Shown: positions 1-10,763 of the stretch, one piece after another
How the letters are laid out: each line of letters starts with the position of its first letter
Position numbering within the stretch: the stretch's first letter is position 1
Assembly (NCBI RefSeq): GCF_027943255.1
Contig: NC_072896.1
Span: 39,210,501 to 39,274,500, forward strand
Direction: 5' to 3'
Length of the DNA stretch: 64,000 nt
DNA from: Anastrepha obliqua
Lineage: Eukaryota; Arthropoda; Insecta; Diptera; Tephritidae
Translations under genes and position numbers: made by a program
The notes under the pieces: generated by a model
The model's input: only the letters and a program-made list of their open reading frames with translations
Database searches by the model: none
What the model was told of the DNA's origin: nothing

Positions 1-692
1 ATTAACTGTACATTCAAAATGGCCGAACTCGTCGGCATGAGTGAGGGACATGAGTACCAATATATCGCCACAAAAAAAATCAAAATTCGAATATACGTAA
101 CCTGCGAAAATTCAAAATTCGCGATACTTTTTGAACACATCTAATCGAGGATGTATTTTGATCTACCTAATACATATTACAAGCTAGTTGCTCTTAGCTA
201 GTTTTCTCTTATGATTATTTTGGTATTTAAATAATAAAAGATTAATGGTTCTTTATATAAAAAAGGAGTTTAAATTCACTAATTTTATAGCAAATTTGAG
301 AACGCAAATCAATGTAAATGTATGATTTGAAAGTTCTTCACGACCATAAATGCATACCGAGAGGCAATTATTTTTTTTCGTACACAAACACAACTTTCAT
401 CTCATATACTTTCTATAAATGTATCTGTACTGGTTCGGAAAATCCTTGAGTCTTACAGTATTGATATGCACTTAGCTCCTCTGCGCTTAAAAGTTTGTTT
501 TTTAATTTTTAAAGAAGTGTTCGCTGCAAATGTATGCGCAACATAAATTTATATCGCCAACATAAAAACAAAAACCTAAATAAAAGTCAATTTATATTTA
601 CGAGTGCCTAACTACGGAAAAATGAACAATGGTGGCTGAAAAGGACATAATTGATTTTCAAAATCTTCTTCATGATGATCTATAGCAGGGGT
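1..692. other. AT-rich spacer, no gene seen
   Basis: No coding pattern, RNA gene or terminal repeat is recognised. The stretch is AT-rich with short A and T runs and has no open frame worth reporting. Confidence 0.5.
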
Positions 693-770
693 GGCCAAAC
701 TCCTTGACAGTTCGAGCCGTTTTCCAAAAGTTGAAATTTTTCTCGAGCCACAATTAAATACGTATTTAAA
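693..770 (+). mobile_element. Possible hAT-type transposon terminus
   Basis: The segment starts CAGGGGTGGCCAAACTC and soon after contains GAGCCGTTTTCC and CTCGAGCCAC. CAGGGGTGGCCAA is a familiar start for Charlie/SPIN-like hAT terminal inverted repeats. No matching inverted end and no 8-bp duplication were found nearby, so this is at most an orphan end or truncated copy. The following 150 bases are AT-rich with no open frame. Confidence 0.35.
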
Positions 771-935
771 AGGTATACAAAAAAGGTATCAAACGTTTAT
801 TTTACAGATATTATTTTGTATTTATTAACAACATATAAATAAAAGTATGCATATTGTATTGACTTACACTTTTCTTCTACTTACGTTGTTCCGCATATTG
901 GAGTAATTCGACAAGCAGCTTTTTTTAACTCAATA

Positions 936-1815
936 TAAAGGGTGGTTAAATTTTAAGGGCCAATATTGAATGTGACCTATACCCAACCTCAAGCTTTTCT
1001 GCATTTCATTTGACATTTTTCAATTTCAGACAAACTTAATTTGAACCATGGAAAGATACACAATCGAGCAACGCGTTAAAGTTATTCAGGCTTATTATGA
1101 AAATGGGCGTTCAAATCAAAATGCATATCGCGCTCTTCATCTTCAGTGATGAGGCACATTTTCACCTCAGTGATAGTCCAAGAGTGATTGCCGAAAAACC
1201 AGTGTACCCACAAAGAGTGACTGTTTGGTGTGGTTTATGGGCCGGCGGCATCATTGGGCCGTATATTTTCCAAAATGAGGCCGGTCAGGCAGTTACTGTG
1301 AATAGTGTTCGCTATCGTGAGATGATAACGAACTTTTTATGTCCCGAATGGGAAGATATGGATGTGGACGATATGTGGTTTCAACAGGACGGTGCCACTT
1401 GTCACACAGCTAACGGATGGCTCTTTTGCGCGAAAAATTTGATGGCCGAATAATCTCACGTCGCGGCGATGTCAATTGGCCGCCAAAATCATGTGATTTG
1501 ACACCGTTGGACTTCTTTCTTTGGAGTAATTTGAAAGAAAAGGTATACGTCGACAAGCCAGCAACAATTCAAGAGCTAAAGGATTGGATAATTCGGCACA
1601 TTAACGGCATAGAACCTCAATTATGCCTCAGCGTCATTGAAAATTTGGATGGAGGTGTACCGCCGAGGCCGCGGCGGCCATTTTACCGATATTTTGTTCT
1701 ATGCATAATTGAGCTATACCAATATTATCATAATAAAGAGAAATAATAATTATTTCCTAAAAAATTGTGTTTTATTCAAAATCAACACCGGCCCTTGAAA
1801 CTTAACCACCCTTTA
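936..1815 (+). mobile_element. Rosa-like (DD41D) Tc1/mariner element, internally deleted
   Basis: About 880 bp long, bounded by inverted repeats of roughly 26 bp: left TAAAGGGTGGTTAAATTTTA, right (reverse complement) TAAAGGGTGGTTAAGTTTCA. TA dinucleotides flank both ends. Autonomous members of this group are about 1.3 kb, so this copy has lost around 400 bp. The loss removes the end of the N-terminal DNA-binding region and the approach to the first catalytic Asp. A second copy with the same 3' terminal repeat lies at 28425-29024. The element is non-autonomous and could move only if a related transposase were supplied. Confidence 0.85.
1048..1746 (+). pseudogene. DD41D transposase remnant
   Basis: The start MERYTIEQRVKVIQAYYENG is a typical N-terminus for this family. 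The frame stops after about 33 codons and coding resumes in another frame at IFSDEAHFHLSD, with the HTH region deleted. The catalytic core reads VWCGLWAGGIIGPY, then WFQQDGATCH (second Asp), then SCDLTPLDFF (third Asp). In the intact arrangement 41 residues separate the last two Asps, hence DD41D. A frameshift lies just after the second Asp near 1420, so the C-terminal half reads in a different frame to the stop at 1746. It cannot make a working transposase. DD41D assignment rests on the residue count and is fairly secure. Confidence 0.85.
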
Positions 1816-2849
1816 TAAGAGCACAAAAAAACTATAACGAGAGGAAGAAAATTAAAGAAACAACCGCATGCTTAATGCCTCAATCGTTTTTATATAAAAG
1901 CTTTAATTTACCTTAAGCTTTCATTTACTAGAAAAATTAGGTAGCTATTGAATTGTCAGCAAATATTGAGCATTTGCTTAATCGATTAGTACGAGTATTA
2001 AGAAAACAACTTGTCGTTTCCTCTTTTTATTTTCACAATTTATGGTAAACAGCAGTGCAAGATACGCCCACTGTGCGCCCCACCCCCAAGTGCAAATATT
2101 CTGTTATACCTACATACAGACATACAGTCATACATATACATATAAAAGCAAACATAAATGCTTTAAGAACACAAGAGAAAGCGAACGTAACCTCGTTAAC
2201 GACCACAGTTATAGGAGCGAAATCAGAATACGTGTAACAGGAAAGAAAGGAAACGGTAAAAAAGTGGTTATATAGCGTAACAAATTGTAGCAACAAAAGC
2301 AATTAATTTGTTTACTTTCGTAGAGAGAAGAGACGTCTCATTTATTTAACTTAGTTAATTGCTTCATCATGAAGAACCTGGCACAGTTCGTTGACAGCGC
2401 CAACAGCGTAACGGTGTTTTCACCAGCACACACGCCTACATACTCACATCTTAAGCTATGAACTTACATATATACTTAGAAGCCCGAAGCTCAAATTTTA
2501 ATTGTACGAAAGTGCGAGCAGAACGCAATTTTCCACGCTAAGTTGCTCAATAGCAATGTGGTCAGTTTAAATTGCTAGGAGGCGCGCGGTAAATTTGAAA
2601 ATTACAATCTGCTTTTAACTATGCAAAAAAGGGATTACAAAATTAGTCCTCGTGCGCGTGTACATACAAACATACGCACGTATGTATGCCTGTTTGAGCA
2701 GCAAGTTCTTGTATTCCTTAATTTGTGTTAGGACGAAACAACTTTTATTAAATCGAATAAATCAAAATCATGCGCTACACACATACATATGTACATATAT
2801 GTATTTAATATATAATAAATCATGCGTTGAGTGATTTGATCGAACTTAC
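1816..2849. other. Spacer with ACATACAT-type repeats and one small ORF
   Basis: No recognised gene. A 30-codon ORF begins with ATG at 2369 (MKNLAQFVDSANSV...) and ends with TGA at 2460. Its composition is protein-like, but it has no known match and no splice evidence. Short TACATA/CATACG microsatellites occur around 2110-2150, 2660-2690 and 2780-2810. Other open frames here are low-complexity translations of these repeats. Confidence 0.3.
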
Positions 2850-2994
2850 GATTAGCTGTTGTAAAGAACGGTAGCGGCAGGGCGGAGAGTAGGCAAAATA
2901 TGAAACAAACCATACACGATATGTAGGACGGCGAGTTTACTCTGGAGCCCGTCAAACTGCCAGCGTTGCTTGATAACATTCCTTTTACAGCCAT
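2850..2994 (-). CDS. Candidate first coding exon with signal-peptide-like segment
   Basis: Read on the minus strand from ATG 2994 (context AAAATGG, a good insect start), the exon encodes MAVKGMLSSNAGSLTG, then a hydrophobic stretch SCMVCFIFCLLSALPLPFF ending near TTAN. The exon would end at 2850, one base into a codon, directly before GTAAGT, the consensus 5' splice site. A polar N-region of about 24 residues followed by 18-20 hydrophobic residues fits a signal peptide or signal anchor. The frame remains open upstream to an ATG at 3039, so the exact start is uncertain. No downstream exon was found in the 2.8 kb to the window edge, which may simply be outside it. Not assigned to a family; chance ORF remains possible. 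Confidence 0.35.
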
Positions 2995-3059
2995 TTTCAT
3001 TAACAAATATGATAGTACAGCAGTTGCTCGACGTTGCACAAATATACGTTTGTTTGCTT

Positions 3060-4169
3060 GCAGCTCGATGTTATGCGAGTAAAGGATGAAGACCGTGTCG
3101 GAAGCACATTAAGAAATTGATTGGTCCTTCACGCCACCAACTAAAATGGAAAGGAATACACAAACCCATTGAAAGACAAACAATTAATAAAGTAAATGGT
3201 TTCGTTGAAGGGGAAAAAGTTTACAATTACTTGTCAGTTGATATTTATTTATTTGTATTCATGTTTTCCAAACAAAAAAAAAGAAAACAAAAATAATAAA
3301 AGGAAAACTATGCTGCGAGAGTGAAATAAAGCAGAAATGAAATGTTGTGCAAACTGTCGAGCTGTTGTAGATTCGTACAACTTTGACGAGTGTACGGGTG
3401 TAGTGTAGTGTGTGCACATTCTTGTACCCTCAAGGGCATTCCGAAAGCTTGATATTTATGTCGCCTCCCTGCACTTACGTCTGCGGGAGATGTGCTAATT
3501 TGTGAGTTACTAACATCAAAAGAGAACTATGAGCAGTGAAGTCGTTACCATCAAATCATCTCCAAAAGGGCAACCAACGATATAATCATCTTCGTATTAT
3601 GCAAACCCTTTTATGGTTGTCAGGCACATACCATACATACACACATACAAGCATGCACATATGGAAATATGGCTGTATGTATGCATATCTATTAATATGT
3701 GTTCATGTGCGCTTGCTTTGACATCTTTTCAACTTGGTTGCTCGGTTGTTGCGTGGGTTAAATACCTTTTAACATCAGCGCTATTAAATAAATATGTTGG
3801 GGATGTTAACGGATTTACTACGAGCTCATGTGGCGTTTGATTGTCAACAAAAATCGAAAAAGTTTTCCGCAATTAATGGTTGGGTTTCATATGGAAAATA
3901 ATTTCATTAAATTAATTTGTCAAGTACATACAAGAGAAGAAACGAAAGGAACCCGCATGTTAAGCGAATGAGAGACGAACGGCTGGCAAAGATTATGACG
4001 ATAGCTCTACTTTAAACACCACGACCTGCAGGAAGTGCACCAAAGACGTCGGAATCCCGCTTCAAATCATGCAATAATTATATTTTTATTTGAAAAAAAA
4101 ACAATAAGCTATTCTAATTTTTTTCATTCGGAGCGACAGGCTCATCACCTACCCTGTCAGAAGGCAAAA
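3060..4169. other. Spacer, no gene recognised
   Basis: Contains the expected 5' flank of the minus-strand exon candidate and tephritid-style microsatellites (CATACACACATACAAG near 3635, ATGTATGCATAT near 3677). Two overlapping short ORFs at 3536-3840 are repeat-driven, with no domain seen. Confidence 0.35.
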
Positions 4170-4312
4170 TAGATTAACGAAACCAACGTAGGACTGAGTT
4201 TTGTCGAGCCGCTATGGTCCCGAGTGGAGTGAAAAAGGAAAACAAAAACAAATTTTTCGTTGCAAAAAAAACAGGACCTAGTTCTACAATAAAGATTAAG
4301 AAGAAGAAGAAG
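4170..4312 (+). mobile_element. 3' end of an RTE-like non-LTR element
   Basis: The stretch CGAGCCGCTATGGTCCCGAG followed by TGGAGTGAAAAAGG resembles the last codons and short 3' UTR of insect RTE-type LINEs. It ends in a simple (AAG)n tail at 4297-4312, as RTE 3' ends commonly do. Only the extreme 3' end survives, consistent with 5' truncation on insertion. Confidence 0.45.
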
Positions 4313-4322
4313 ACATACTAAG

Positions 4323-5810
4323 TGGTGCAAAATTAGTCACCCAATGTTTTGTAACAACCTTTTGGCTAAAATTTTATTTATTTATTTAATATATGGAAAA
4401 TAACAATAAATTATTATTTTACAATAAAAAAAGGAGCTAAAATAAATAAAATTATTTTGCATTTATTATTAATTATTTTTATTATTATATTATACAGTAG
4501 AACCCGTTTATTATAACTCCGCTTATATTGACCAACCGCCTGATCTAACTACACTACGAACTTTTGTTTTCATATAAAATTCTTTATAAAAAAAGTCGGT
4601 TATAATGACTTCTCTTATAGTGACTCGTCACTTATTATGACCCATTTTTAATAAAGTAGGTCTGGTTATAATAAACGTCGTTGTCGTTTGTGTTTACACT
4701 GTGAAAAGAATGTCATTTCAACGCCGAAAAGCATTTACGATTGAGGAGATTAGAAAATGGAGAATCGAACTCATCCCTCGCAAAGGAATTTGGCGTTGAT
4801 CATTCGACAATCTCAATGATTTTTAGAAACAAGACCCGCATTAAGCAATCGTTCAATTCAAATGTTTTGAAACCGAAAAGGCTTCGAAAATCGCGACAAG
4901 AAAATGTTGATGAAGCATTAATTCAGTGGTTTAAAAGCACGAGAAACAAAAGAATACCTATCAGCGGCCCTATGCTACAAGAAAAGGCAAACCTTTTTGC
5001 CGCGCGTTTTGGTATTCTCGATTTCAATTGTTCTGCAAGCTGGATCAGTCGTTTTAAAGCTCGACATAATATTATGGCGGGAAAAATTGTCGGTGATTCG
5101 TCGTCTGTTGATCAAAGTTCAACAACAAACTGATTAACAACTGTGTGGCCGAATCTATGAGGACAGTTTTCTGATGATGAGATATTGAATGCTGATGAAC
5201 TGGACTGTTTTACAAATTAATGCCGGACAAAACATTAAAATTTAAAGATGAGAATTGTAGTGGAGGCAAATTATCGAAAGATAGAATAACTGTCATGGTA
5301 GCAGCTAATATAAGTGGCACAAAAACAAAGAAATTGCTCATTATTGGAAAGTCACAAAAACCCAGATGGTTTAAAGGGGTCAAATCATTACATGTCGATT
5401 GTGTTAACAATCGTAAAGCTTGGATGACATCAGAACTTTTTGAAAAATGGCTTCGAGATTGATATCGTGATCTGGTGAAGAAGAAGAAACAAATTTTATT
5501 GCTGGTTGATAATTGCCCGACACATCCAAATGTTACTGATTTAAAGTCTATAACACTGGCTTTCCTTCCGCCGAATACAACATCAGTACTACAGCCAATG
5601 ATCAGGGAATAGTGCGAGCACTCTGTTTGTATACCGTATATGTCTAGTTCGCAAGTGGCAAATATGATAGACGTACGACGCCATTTAAAGAAAGTTATAA
5701 ATCTTCCGATGGTAAAAAAATGAAAAAATGGATTATTAACTCTGCGCCACCTTGTATGCACTTAACAAACTAATTTAAAGAAATTATTTTTCATAATTTT
5801 GCGCCACCCT
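4323..5810. mobile_element. TIR-bounded block of the GGTGG(C/T)GCAAAATTA family enclosing a pogo relic
   Basis: The left edge reads AGTGGTGCAAAATTAGTCACC and the right edge reads AATTTTGCGCCACCCTG, inverted with respect to each other. A second right-end-like piece, TGCGCCACCTTGTATG, sits about 53 bp inside. The same terminal repeat bounds a compact MITE at 26854-27070. The block may be one MITE-family element carrying a pogo insertion, or two solo ends by chance. Confidence 0.35.
4497..5760 (+). pseudogene. Pogo/Tigger-like transposase relic
   Basis: The left terminal repeat CAGTAGAACCCGTTTATTAT follows a TA, as in Tigger/pogo elements. The transposase begins near 4710 (MSFQRRKAFTIEE), then shifts frame into RRLENGESNSSLAKEFGVDH, a CENP-B/psq-type helix-turn-helix. 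Next come ISGPMLQEKA and SASWISRFKARHNI of the CENP-B/Tc5 DNA-binding domain. The DDE_1 catalytic domain follows in pieces: NADE (first Asp, near 5190), MPDKTLKFKDENCSGGK, KAWMTSELFEKWLRD and LLLVDNCPTHP (second Asp). At FLPPNTTSVLQPM the usual following Asp (PMDQG) is replaced by Ile-Arg-Glu-stop. Several frameshifts and a lost third catalytic residue make it inactive. No right terminal repeat is seen. Confidence 0.75.
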
Positions 5811-6154
5811 GTACACACCAATATATATTGTTACATCCTTCACTTAAAGGTAATTTGTTTTACAAATAGGTATATAAAAATTGAGAAATTTTTCCTTTAC
5901 CAAAGCGGCCTCGTACTTATTCGCTTCTATTAATTTTTATATCCACGCAGTTGGGCCCAAGGGTATTATAATTTTCTTCGCTTAACGGTTGTATGTAATA
6001 GCATAAACGAAATGAGATAAATATAGACATGTATGTAGCGAAATACTCAGAAGAATGGCAAGAGTGGATTTAGCCATATTTGTCTGTCCATCCGTGCGCA
6101 CGGTAATTCACGCACGGTAAAATTAACATATTTCAATGAATCTTGGAACACATA
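5811..6154. other. Spacer, nothing recognised
   Basis: AT-rich sequence between the pogo-containing block and the long-TIR Tc1 element; no open frame, repeat or RNA signature was seen. Confidence 0.4.
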
Positions 6155-6429
6155 CAGTATATTAAGAATGAGCTTGGGCGTTGAAAATAAATTCAGTTTT
6201 TCGATTTCAATAGAAAAGAATAGCACAATTTATTTATCTTTGAATTTTTTTTTGTACTGATTCATATTTATTCACAGCATTTAAAGGGAATTACTAAAAA
6301 CTTTAAATTCTTTGGAGAAACAACACCTAAAGCAACAAAAACATATGACACACTACTTCAACACTGTCAATAAACTGTTTTTATAAACTTTCATACGGCA
6401 TTTTTCACTTAATAGGTACATAATGTGAA

Positions 6430-7862
6430 CACGTAGTATTTTTGATTAATTTAACTTTTGGTAGCTTCAATAACATTTTGCAGGCGCTTTTTCATGGAAT
6501 GGACCGTATAGAATGGAGCGGCTCTTTTTAGTCCTGGAGCCAGGAGTCATTTTGACTTCATCTTTTCATGCCAACTGATTTTAATACTGAAGGCAGACGC
6601 CATCCAATGGATGACAAAACCAACCGTCAGCTGGTCCAGTAGCGGTGGGTACGTGCGTGGGATGCTGCGAAACGTGTCGAAAAAAAATGTTAACAACTCA
6701 TTTAATACCGGCTGAAATTTTTTTTATGTATTGTTGACATTTAGTAGAATAAAAAAAAGGGGGTTGAGGGGGGAAAATACGTCAGCTGAACAGGCGAACT
6801 TGTAAAATAAATTAAAAAGTAAAACTACTTTATGAGGTCTTGTATCGACCCTGGGCTGTTGGCGTAGACCTTCTCTTTCACGTGGCCCCCAAAGAAAAAA
6901 GTCACAAGGTGTTAAATGGCAAGATCTCGATGGCCAATTGTGATCACCTCTTCGAGAGATAACACGGTCCGGAAACTTTCTCCGTAAAAGATCAATGGTT
7001 TCGTTGCTTGTGTGGCACGTAGCGCCGTCTTGTTGAAAATAAACGTTGTCCAGATCAATACCATCCAATTCCGGCTATAAAAAATTGTTAATAATCTCTA
7101 ATCTAATCTAAATAACACCTGTTATTGGAAAACCCTTTACTCCTTATGCTTTGGCTCATTGTCTTGGTCAAATTTAAAATTTGGTTTATTCTCAGCGATA
7201 AACCCAATTTTTTAGTACTACCGAATAAGTTTTTTTTAACATATTTAAATATTGTTCGGCGTCCATTATGCTGTCAATAAACGCCAAGTGTTCTACTTTT
7301 TTACTTAAAATGGACCCCCAAACGATAGCGGAAATTTTTCCCTGTTTAACCGTAGGAATTATATTTCGATTTTGTAAGGCGGTCAGGGTCTTGCACCATA
7401 CTCTAAAAGGTCCATCGTTATAATACAGCATTGTCGTTGTCTCGTCACAAAATATAACGTCCTGCCAATAATCTTCCGGTTCGGAAAAGTGGTTCAAAGC
7501 AAAAGACAGGCTTTTTTCTACATTTTGTGCAGCCAGCAATGGTTTCTTGCGTGTTGATATCGATGAATATTTGTGGTGCAGTATGATTTGCCGTACTGCT
7601 TCTTGGGAGATAACAGTACCACACTCCTCGTTAAGCTCCTTTGCAAGTGTTCTCGAAAAAATTCTCGGGGTTTGATTCAATTTTCGGATCATCGAGCGTT
7701 CTGCACCTCCAGTAATTTTAGTTTTAGGCCCACCTGCACGCTTTTGCGCTAATCCATCCTCTTTTTCCGTTCGATTTGTAGCATTATAAACTATCTAACG
7801 TGTTACCGAAAAAATTTCACACAATTCCTCAATACTTTTACCCAAGTGGTAATTAAAATATT
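6430..7862 (-). pseudogene. Tc1-like transposase relic inside the long-TIR element
   Basis: Read on the minus strand, an N-terminal paired-like HTH is visible (KSIEELCEIFSVTR, a stop, then VYNATNRTEKEDGLAQK). The 166-codon frame at 7192-7692 follows, with TPRIFSRTLAKELNEE (second HTH), DVIFCDETTTMLY (first catalytic Asp) and SAIVWGSILSKKVEHLAF. A shifted frame gives FDQDNEPKHKE, the second catalytic Asp motif. A rosa-like element interrupts the gene immediately after this. A C-terminal tail resembling the Tc1 end (HSMKKRLQNVIEATKS) appears near 6450-6500. The D-E end motif NPIE was not found, so the third catalytic residue appears lost. Confidence 0.7.
6838..7138 (-). mobile_element. Nested rosa-like DD41D fragment
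   Basis: The 5' terminal repeat (reverse complement AAAGGGTTTTCCAATAACAG) at 7110-7138 is fused almost directly to the central catalytic region. That region reads LDGIDLDNVYFQQDGATCHT (second Asp), RVISRRGDHNWPSRSC and LTPCDFFLWG (third Asp). The N-terminal domain and first Asp are missing. The 3' end is truncated near 6838, where similarity to the copy at 14619-15167 stops. It is inserted in the Tc1-like transposase right after that gene's second-Asp motif, so it is younger than its host. Confidence 0.75.
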
Positions 7863-8554
7863 TATATTAAATGCGTAATATCAAATGATAATCTTTTGCT
7901 AGTTATTTAAAAACACAGTATTTAAATTTGAAGTTCCCATAAGGCAAACATTTTTCACTGAATGATAAAACGAAACATCCAAGTGATCATTGTAAAGCAG
8001 AGATAACGGTAAATCGAAGTTAAGCGCGCAACAGATTCTAAATAAATTGAAAAAGCAAAATGTAAAAACAGTTTACTTGGAGTGTCGAAATAGTGTGTTG
8101 TTTTTCCAAAGAATTTCAAGTTTTCTTCATTAATTTCCTTTAAATGCTATTAACAAAGTTGAGTCAGTACAAAAAAGAAGTCAAAGATAAATAAAAAGTT
8201 TTCTAGTGAAGTTTTTTTTTCTATTGGAATTGAAAAAATGACTTTATTTTCAATGTCAAAACTCATTATTGACGTACTGTATTACCCTTTGTCCAAGGTA
8301 GTTTGGTGTTGAAAATAATCAAAATCGGTCAATAAGCATGACCACCTGCCATATAGGGGTAATTTTAAGAAATGATGGAATCAAAACAAGAATTGCGACG
8401 CAAGCAAAATTTTACAATGAGCGGTGCCACGCTTCGACATAACTATTGTTTTCATCGGTCAAAAACTACCTACACTTTTCAATGTTAGGTTGCCCAGTTC
8501 AAATTAAATTTTACTAAAATATTCGCGGGAGGATGGTTCCATGTGTAGAAGTCC

Positions 8555-9260
8555 ACGCAAGTGGGGAAAGTTACTGATCGCCATTCACTTGGGAGTGGCC
8601 AGGACGATTCTTCTGCATATGGTTCCGGGATTAGCCCATCCTTCGTTTATTTAGGAACCAGCATTAACACCGATAACAATGTCAGCTTTAAAATCCAACG
8701 TAGAATCTCTCTTGCCAACAAGTGCTACTTTGGACTAAGTAGGCAACTGAGCAGTAAAGTCCTCTCTCGACGAACAAAACTAACACTCTACAAGTCTCTC
8801 ATCATGTCCGTCCTAACGTATGGCGCAGAAGCTTGGACGATGACAAAATCCGATGAAGCGACGCTTGGAGTGTTTGAGAGAAGGATTCTGCGTAAGATTT
8901 TTGGACCTTTGCACGTTGGCAACGGCGAATATCGCAGGCTATGGAACGATGAGCTGTATGAGCTTTACGACGACATAGACATAGCGCAGCGAATAAAGAT
9001 TCAGCGGCTACTTGGCTGGGTCATGTCGTCCGAATGGATACAAACGCTCCGGCTTTGAAAGTATTCGATGCGTTACCAGCTGGTAGTAGCAGAGGAAGAG
9101 GAAGGCCTCTTCTGCGTTGGAAAGATCAGATGGAGAAGGACTTGACTTCACTTGGTGTGTCCAATTGGCGCCGGTTAGCACGAGAAAGAAACGACTGGCG
9201 CGCTTTGTTAAACTCGGCCAAAATCGCGTAAGCGTTTATCGCGCCAATTAAGAAAAAGAA
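8555..9260 (+). pseudogene. 5'-truncated RTE-like LINE, reverse-transcriptase C-terminus
   Basis: Encodes the end of a non-LTR reverse-transcriptase ORF: FVYLGTSINTDNNVSF, RRTKLTLYKSLIMSVLTYGA, ERRILRKIFGPLHVGNGEYR. After a frameshift near 9030, GRGRPLLRWKDQMEKDL and WRRLARERNDWRALLNSAKI follow. The YADD active site lies upstream of the truncation. The coding end is followed by only about 20 bases of 3' UTR (TTTATCGCGCCAATTA), then an A-rich (AAG)n-like tail at 9250-9260. The longer related copy at 52760-54104 shares this end. RTE clade is inferred from the terminal domain and short microsatellite-ended 3' UTR; another RNase H-less LINE clade is possible. Confidence 0.75.
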
Positions 9261-9274
9261 ATATTTGCGATTTC

Positions 9275-9390
9275 GGAGGCGACGTAAAGCTGTACGTTCC
9301 TCCTTAAGTGGAAACCATCAAGACCTGAACCATAAATAGGAGGAGCAGCTCGGCCAAAAATGCAAAAAGAGTGTAAGAGTAAAACACACG
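9275..9390 (+). repeat. tRNA-derived SINE, 3' fragment
   Basis: Matches the 3' half of the SINE seen complete at 62225-62541. Shared blocks are ACCATCAAGACC, CATAAATAGGAGGAGCAG and CTCGGCCAAA. The tRNA-like head is absent. It lies directly after the tail of the RTE-like copy, in the same orientation. Confidence 0.65.
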
Positions 9391-9502
9391 AATTGAGAAA
9401 AAGTTGAATTTCCTCTCAGTTGGGACTAATCGGTCGAATCTTTTGACTCAAGTACCTCATTGCTTGCTACTGATTTCGGTCAAATATCTTCGAGTACCAA
9501 CT

Positions 9503-10259
9503 GTTACTGTTATAAGCTTACATGGCAAATTTCAGCGTGATATGTCACATAGTTTGTTTTCTGTGCTACTGTAAACAAGTCAAGCTCGAGTGTGTTTTTC
9601 GAATTTAACGATGGAAACTTAAGTTGAACAAAGAATTTGTTTGAAATTTTGTTATTCCAACAAAATTTCGGCTTCAGACGCCTTAAAAATGTTGCAGACA
9701 ACCTATGGAGACTCTGCTCTATCGCGTGCACGTGTTTTCCAGTGGTACAAATCGTTCAAAGAGGGCGGTACATCAACCCAAAAAACCACGCCAAAGTCGC
9801 TCAAAAATTAAGGTTATGCTGACTGTTTTTTTCGATTACGAAGGTGTGGTGCACTCGAAGTTCCTTCCGCAAGGCCGATCGGTTAACGCTGAATATTATT
9901 TAGACGTTTTAAAGCGTTTGCGCGAGAACATTCGTCTTAAAAGGAAGGAATTGTGGGACAACAAGTCATGGTTCTTGCATCACGATAATGCACCAGCTCA
10001 CACATCACGTCTTGTTCGCGATTATTTGAGCAAAAATAATGTTAACATCGTTCCGCAAGCACCGTATTCGCCTGATATGGCTCCATGTGACTTTTTCCTG
10101 TTTCCAAAGCTCAAGTTGCCGCTCCGTGGAAAACATTTTGAAACAATTGAAGTCATAAAAGAGAATTCGAAGAACACACTCGAGCTTGACTTGTTTACAG
10201 TAGAAAACAAACTATGTGACATATAACGCTGAAATTTGCCATGTAAGCTTATAACAGTC
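9503..10259 (+). mobile_element. DD34D mariner, internal-deletion derivative
   Basis: Ends carry long inverted repeats of about 80 bp, with CTGTTATAAGCTTACATGGC at the left and its inverse at the right, and TA beside each. The coding remnant runs VEQRICLKFCYSNKI, then SRARVFQWYKSFKEGG (N-terminal HTH). It jumps to KVMLTVFFDYEGVVHSKFLP, then HHDNAPAHTSRLV (second Asp) and YSPDMAPCDFFLF (third Asp). Thirty-four residues separate the last two Asps. The first Asp (normally TGDE-W) is lost with the internal deletion, and the C-terminus is cut short. About 750 bp versus roughly 1.3 kb for a full mariner. Confidence 0.8.
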
Positions 10260-10345
10260 CTACCAAAAAAACAAAAAAATTTATTTTTGCCATATGTCAT
10301 CCGCGGACCGTTTTATTGATAACGTCTCGTTCATATTTGAGCAGA
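10160..10345. repeat. Segment repeated in inverse orientation at 56387-56576
   Basis: The right end of the mariner copy and about 90 bp of flank beyond it (CATATGTCATCCGCGGACCG, ATTGATAACGTCTCG, TTGAGCAGAAG) recur as the reverse complement at 56387-56576. The flank lies outside the apparent TA-bounded mariner end, so either the boundary is wrong or both mariner ends sit in another repeat. Confidence 0.7.
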
Positions 10346-10379
10346 AGTTAAAATGATTTCGAATGAAAATACGTAAGAA

Positions 10380-10720
10380 ATCTCGGTTGATGATCTCACC
10401 GGGCATGGCTATCGCAGATTCGATACACTTTTTGCAATGTTTCCCCTATTCTCCTGATCATCGCAGCACGAAGCAATCACAGAAACCCCCGAATATCGGA
10501 AATTGTCTGCGACATGGATTTCAAAACAGCTGACAGAACAACTCAAGTTAATTCGCTGGCAGGCCTGAAAAGAGTTTTGGAGCGAGTTTTGTCGAAGGTG
10601 ACAATTTTCTTCACACTATTGTTACTGGAAATGAGGCTTGGAGTACCATCTATTGGACTGAAACCTCAAGCCCGTCTCAACAGTGAAGAAAGAGGGTGGA
10701 CTAGTGGCTTAATGACGTAA
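10380..10720 (+). pseudogene. Badly degraded mariner transposase fragment
   Basis: One frame reads HTIVTGNEAWSTIYWTET, corresponding to the mariner first-Asp motif IVTGDExW with Asp changed to Asn. Upstream sequence has scattered HTH-like similarity and is out of frame. No terminal repeats are visible. The overlapping 68-codon open frame is a shadow frame. Confidence 0.45.
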
Positions 10721-10763
10721 TTTTTTACGTTTTTTTTTAAACTACTCAAACTACTACAAACTA

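Larger units (their letters stand above)
6155..8279 (-). mobile_element. S/Minos-type Tc1-like element with ~237-bp inverted repeats
   Basis: The ends 6155-6392 and 8043-8279 are imperfect inverted copies of each other over roughly 237 bp. Shared blocks include TTTATTTATCTTTGA, AGCATTTAAAGG and AAATTCTTTGGA. The outer ends read CAGTATATTAAGAATGAG and (inverted) CAGTACGTCAATAATGAG, each preceded by a TA duplication. Long repeats of 230-255 bp are characteristic of the S, Minos and Paris Tc1-like elements of flies. The interior holds a degraded minus-strand transposase and a nested rosa-like fragment, giving 2.1 kb in all. Both ends survive, so the boundaries are well supported. Confidence 0.8.

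Noticed and set aside
5210..5761. 183-codon minus-strand ORF
   Set aside because: It is antisense to the pogo DDE domain pieces; no motif of its own.
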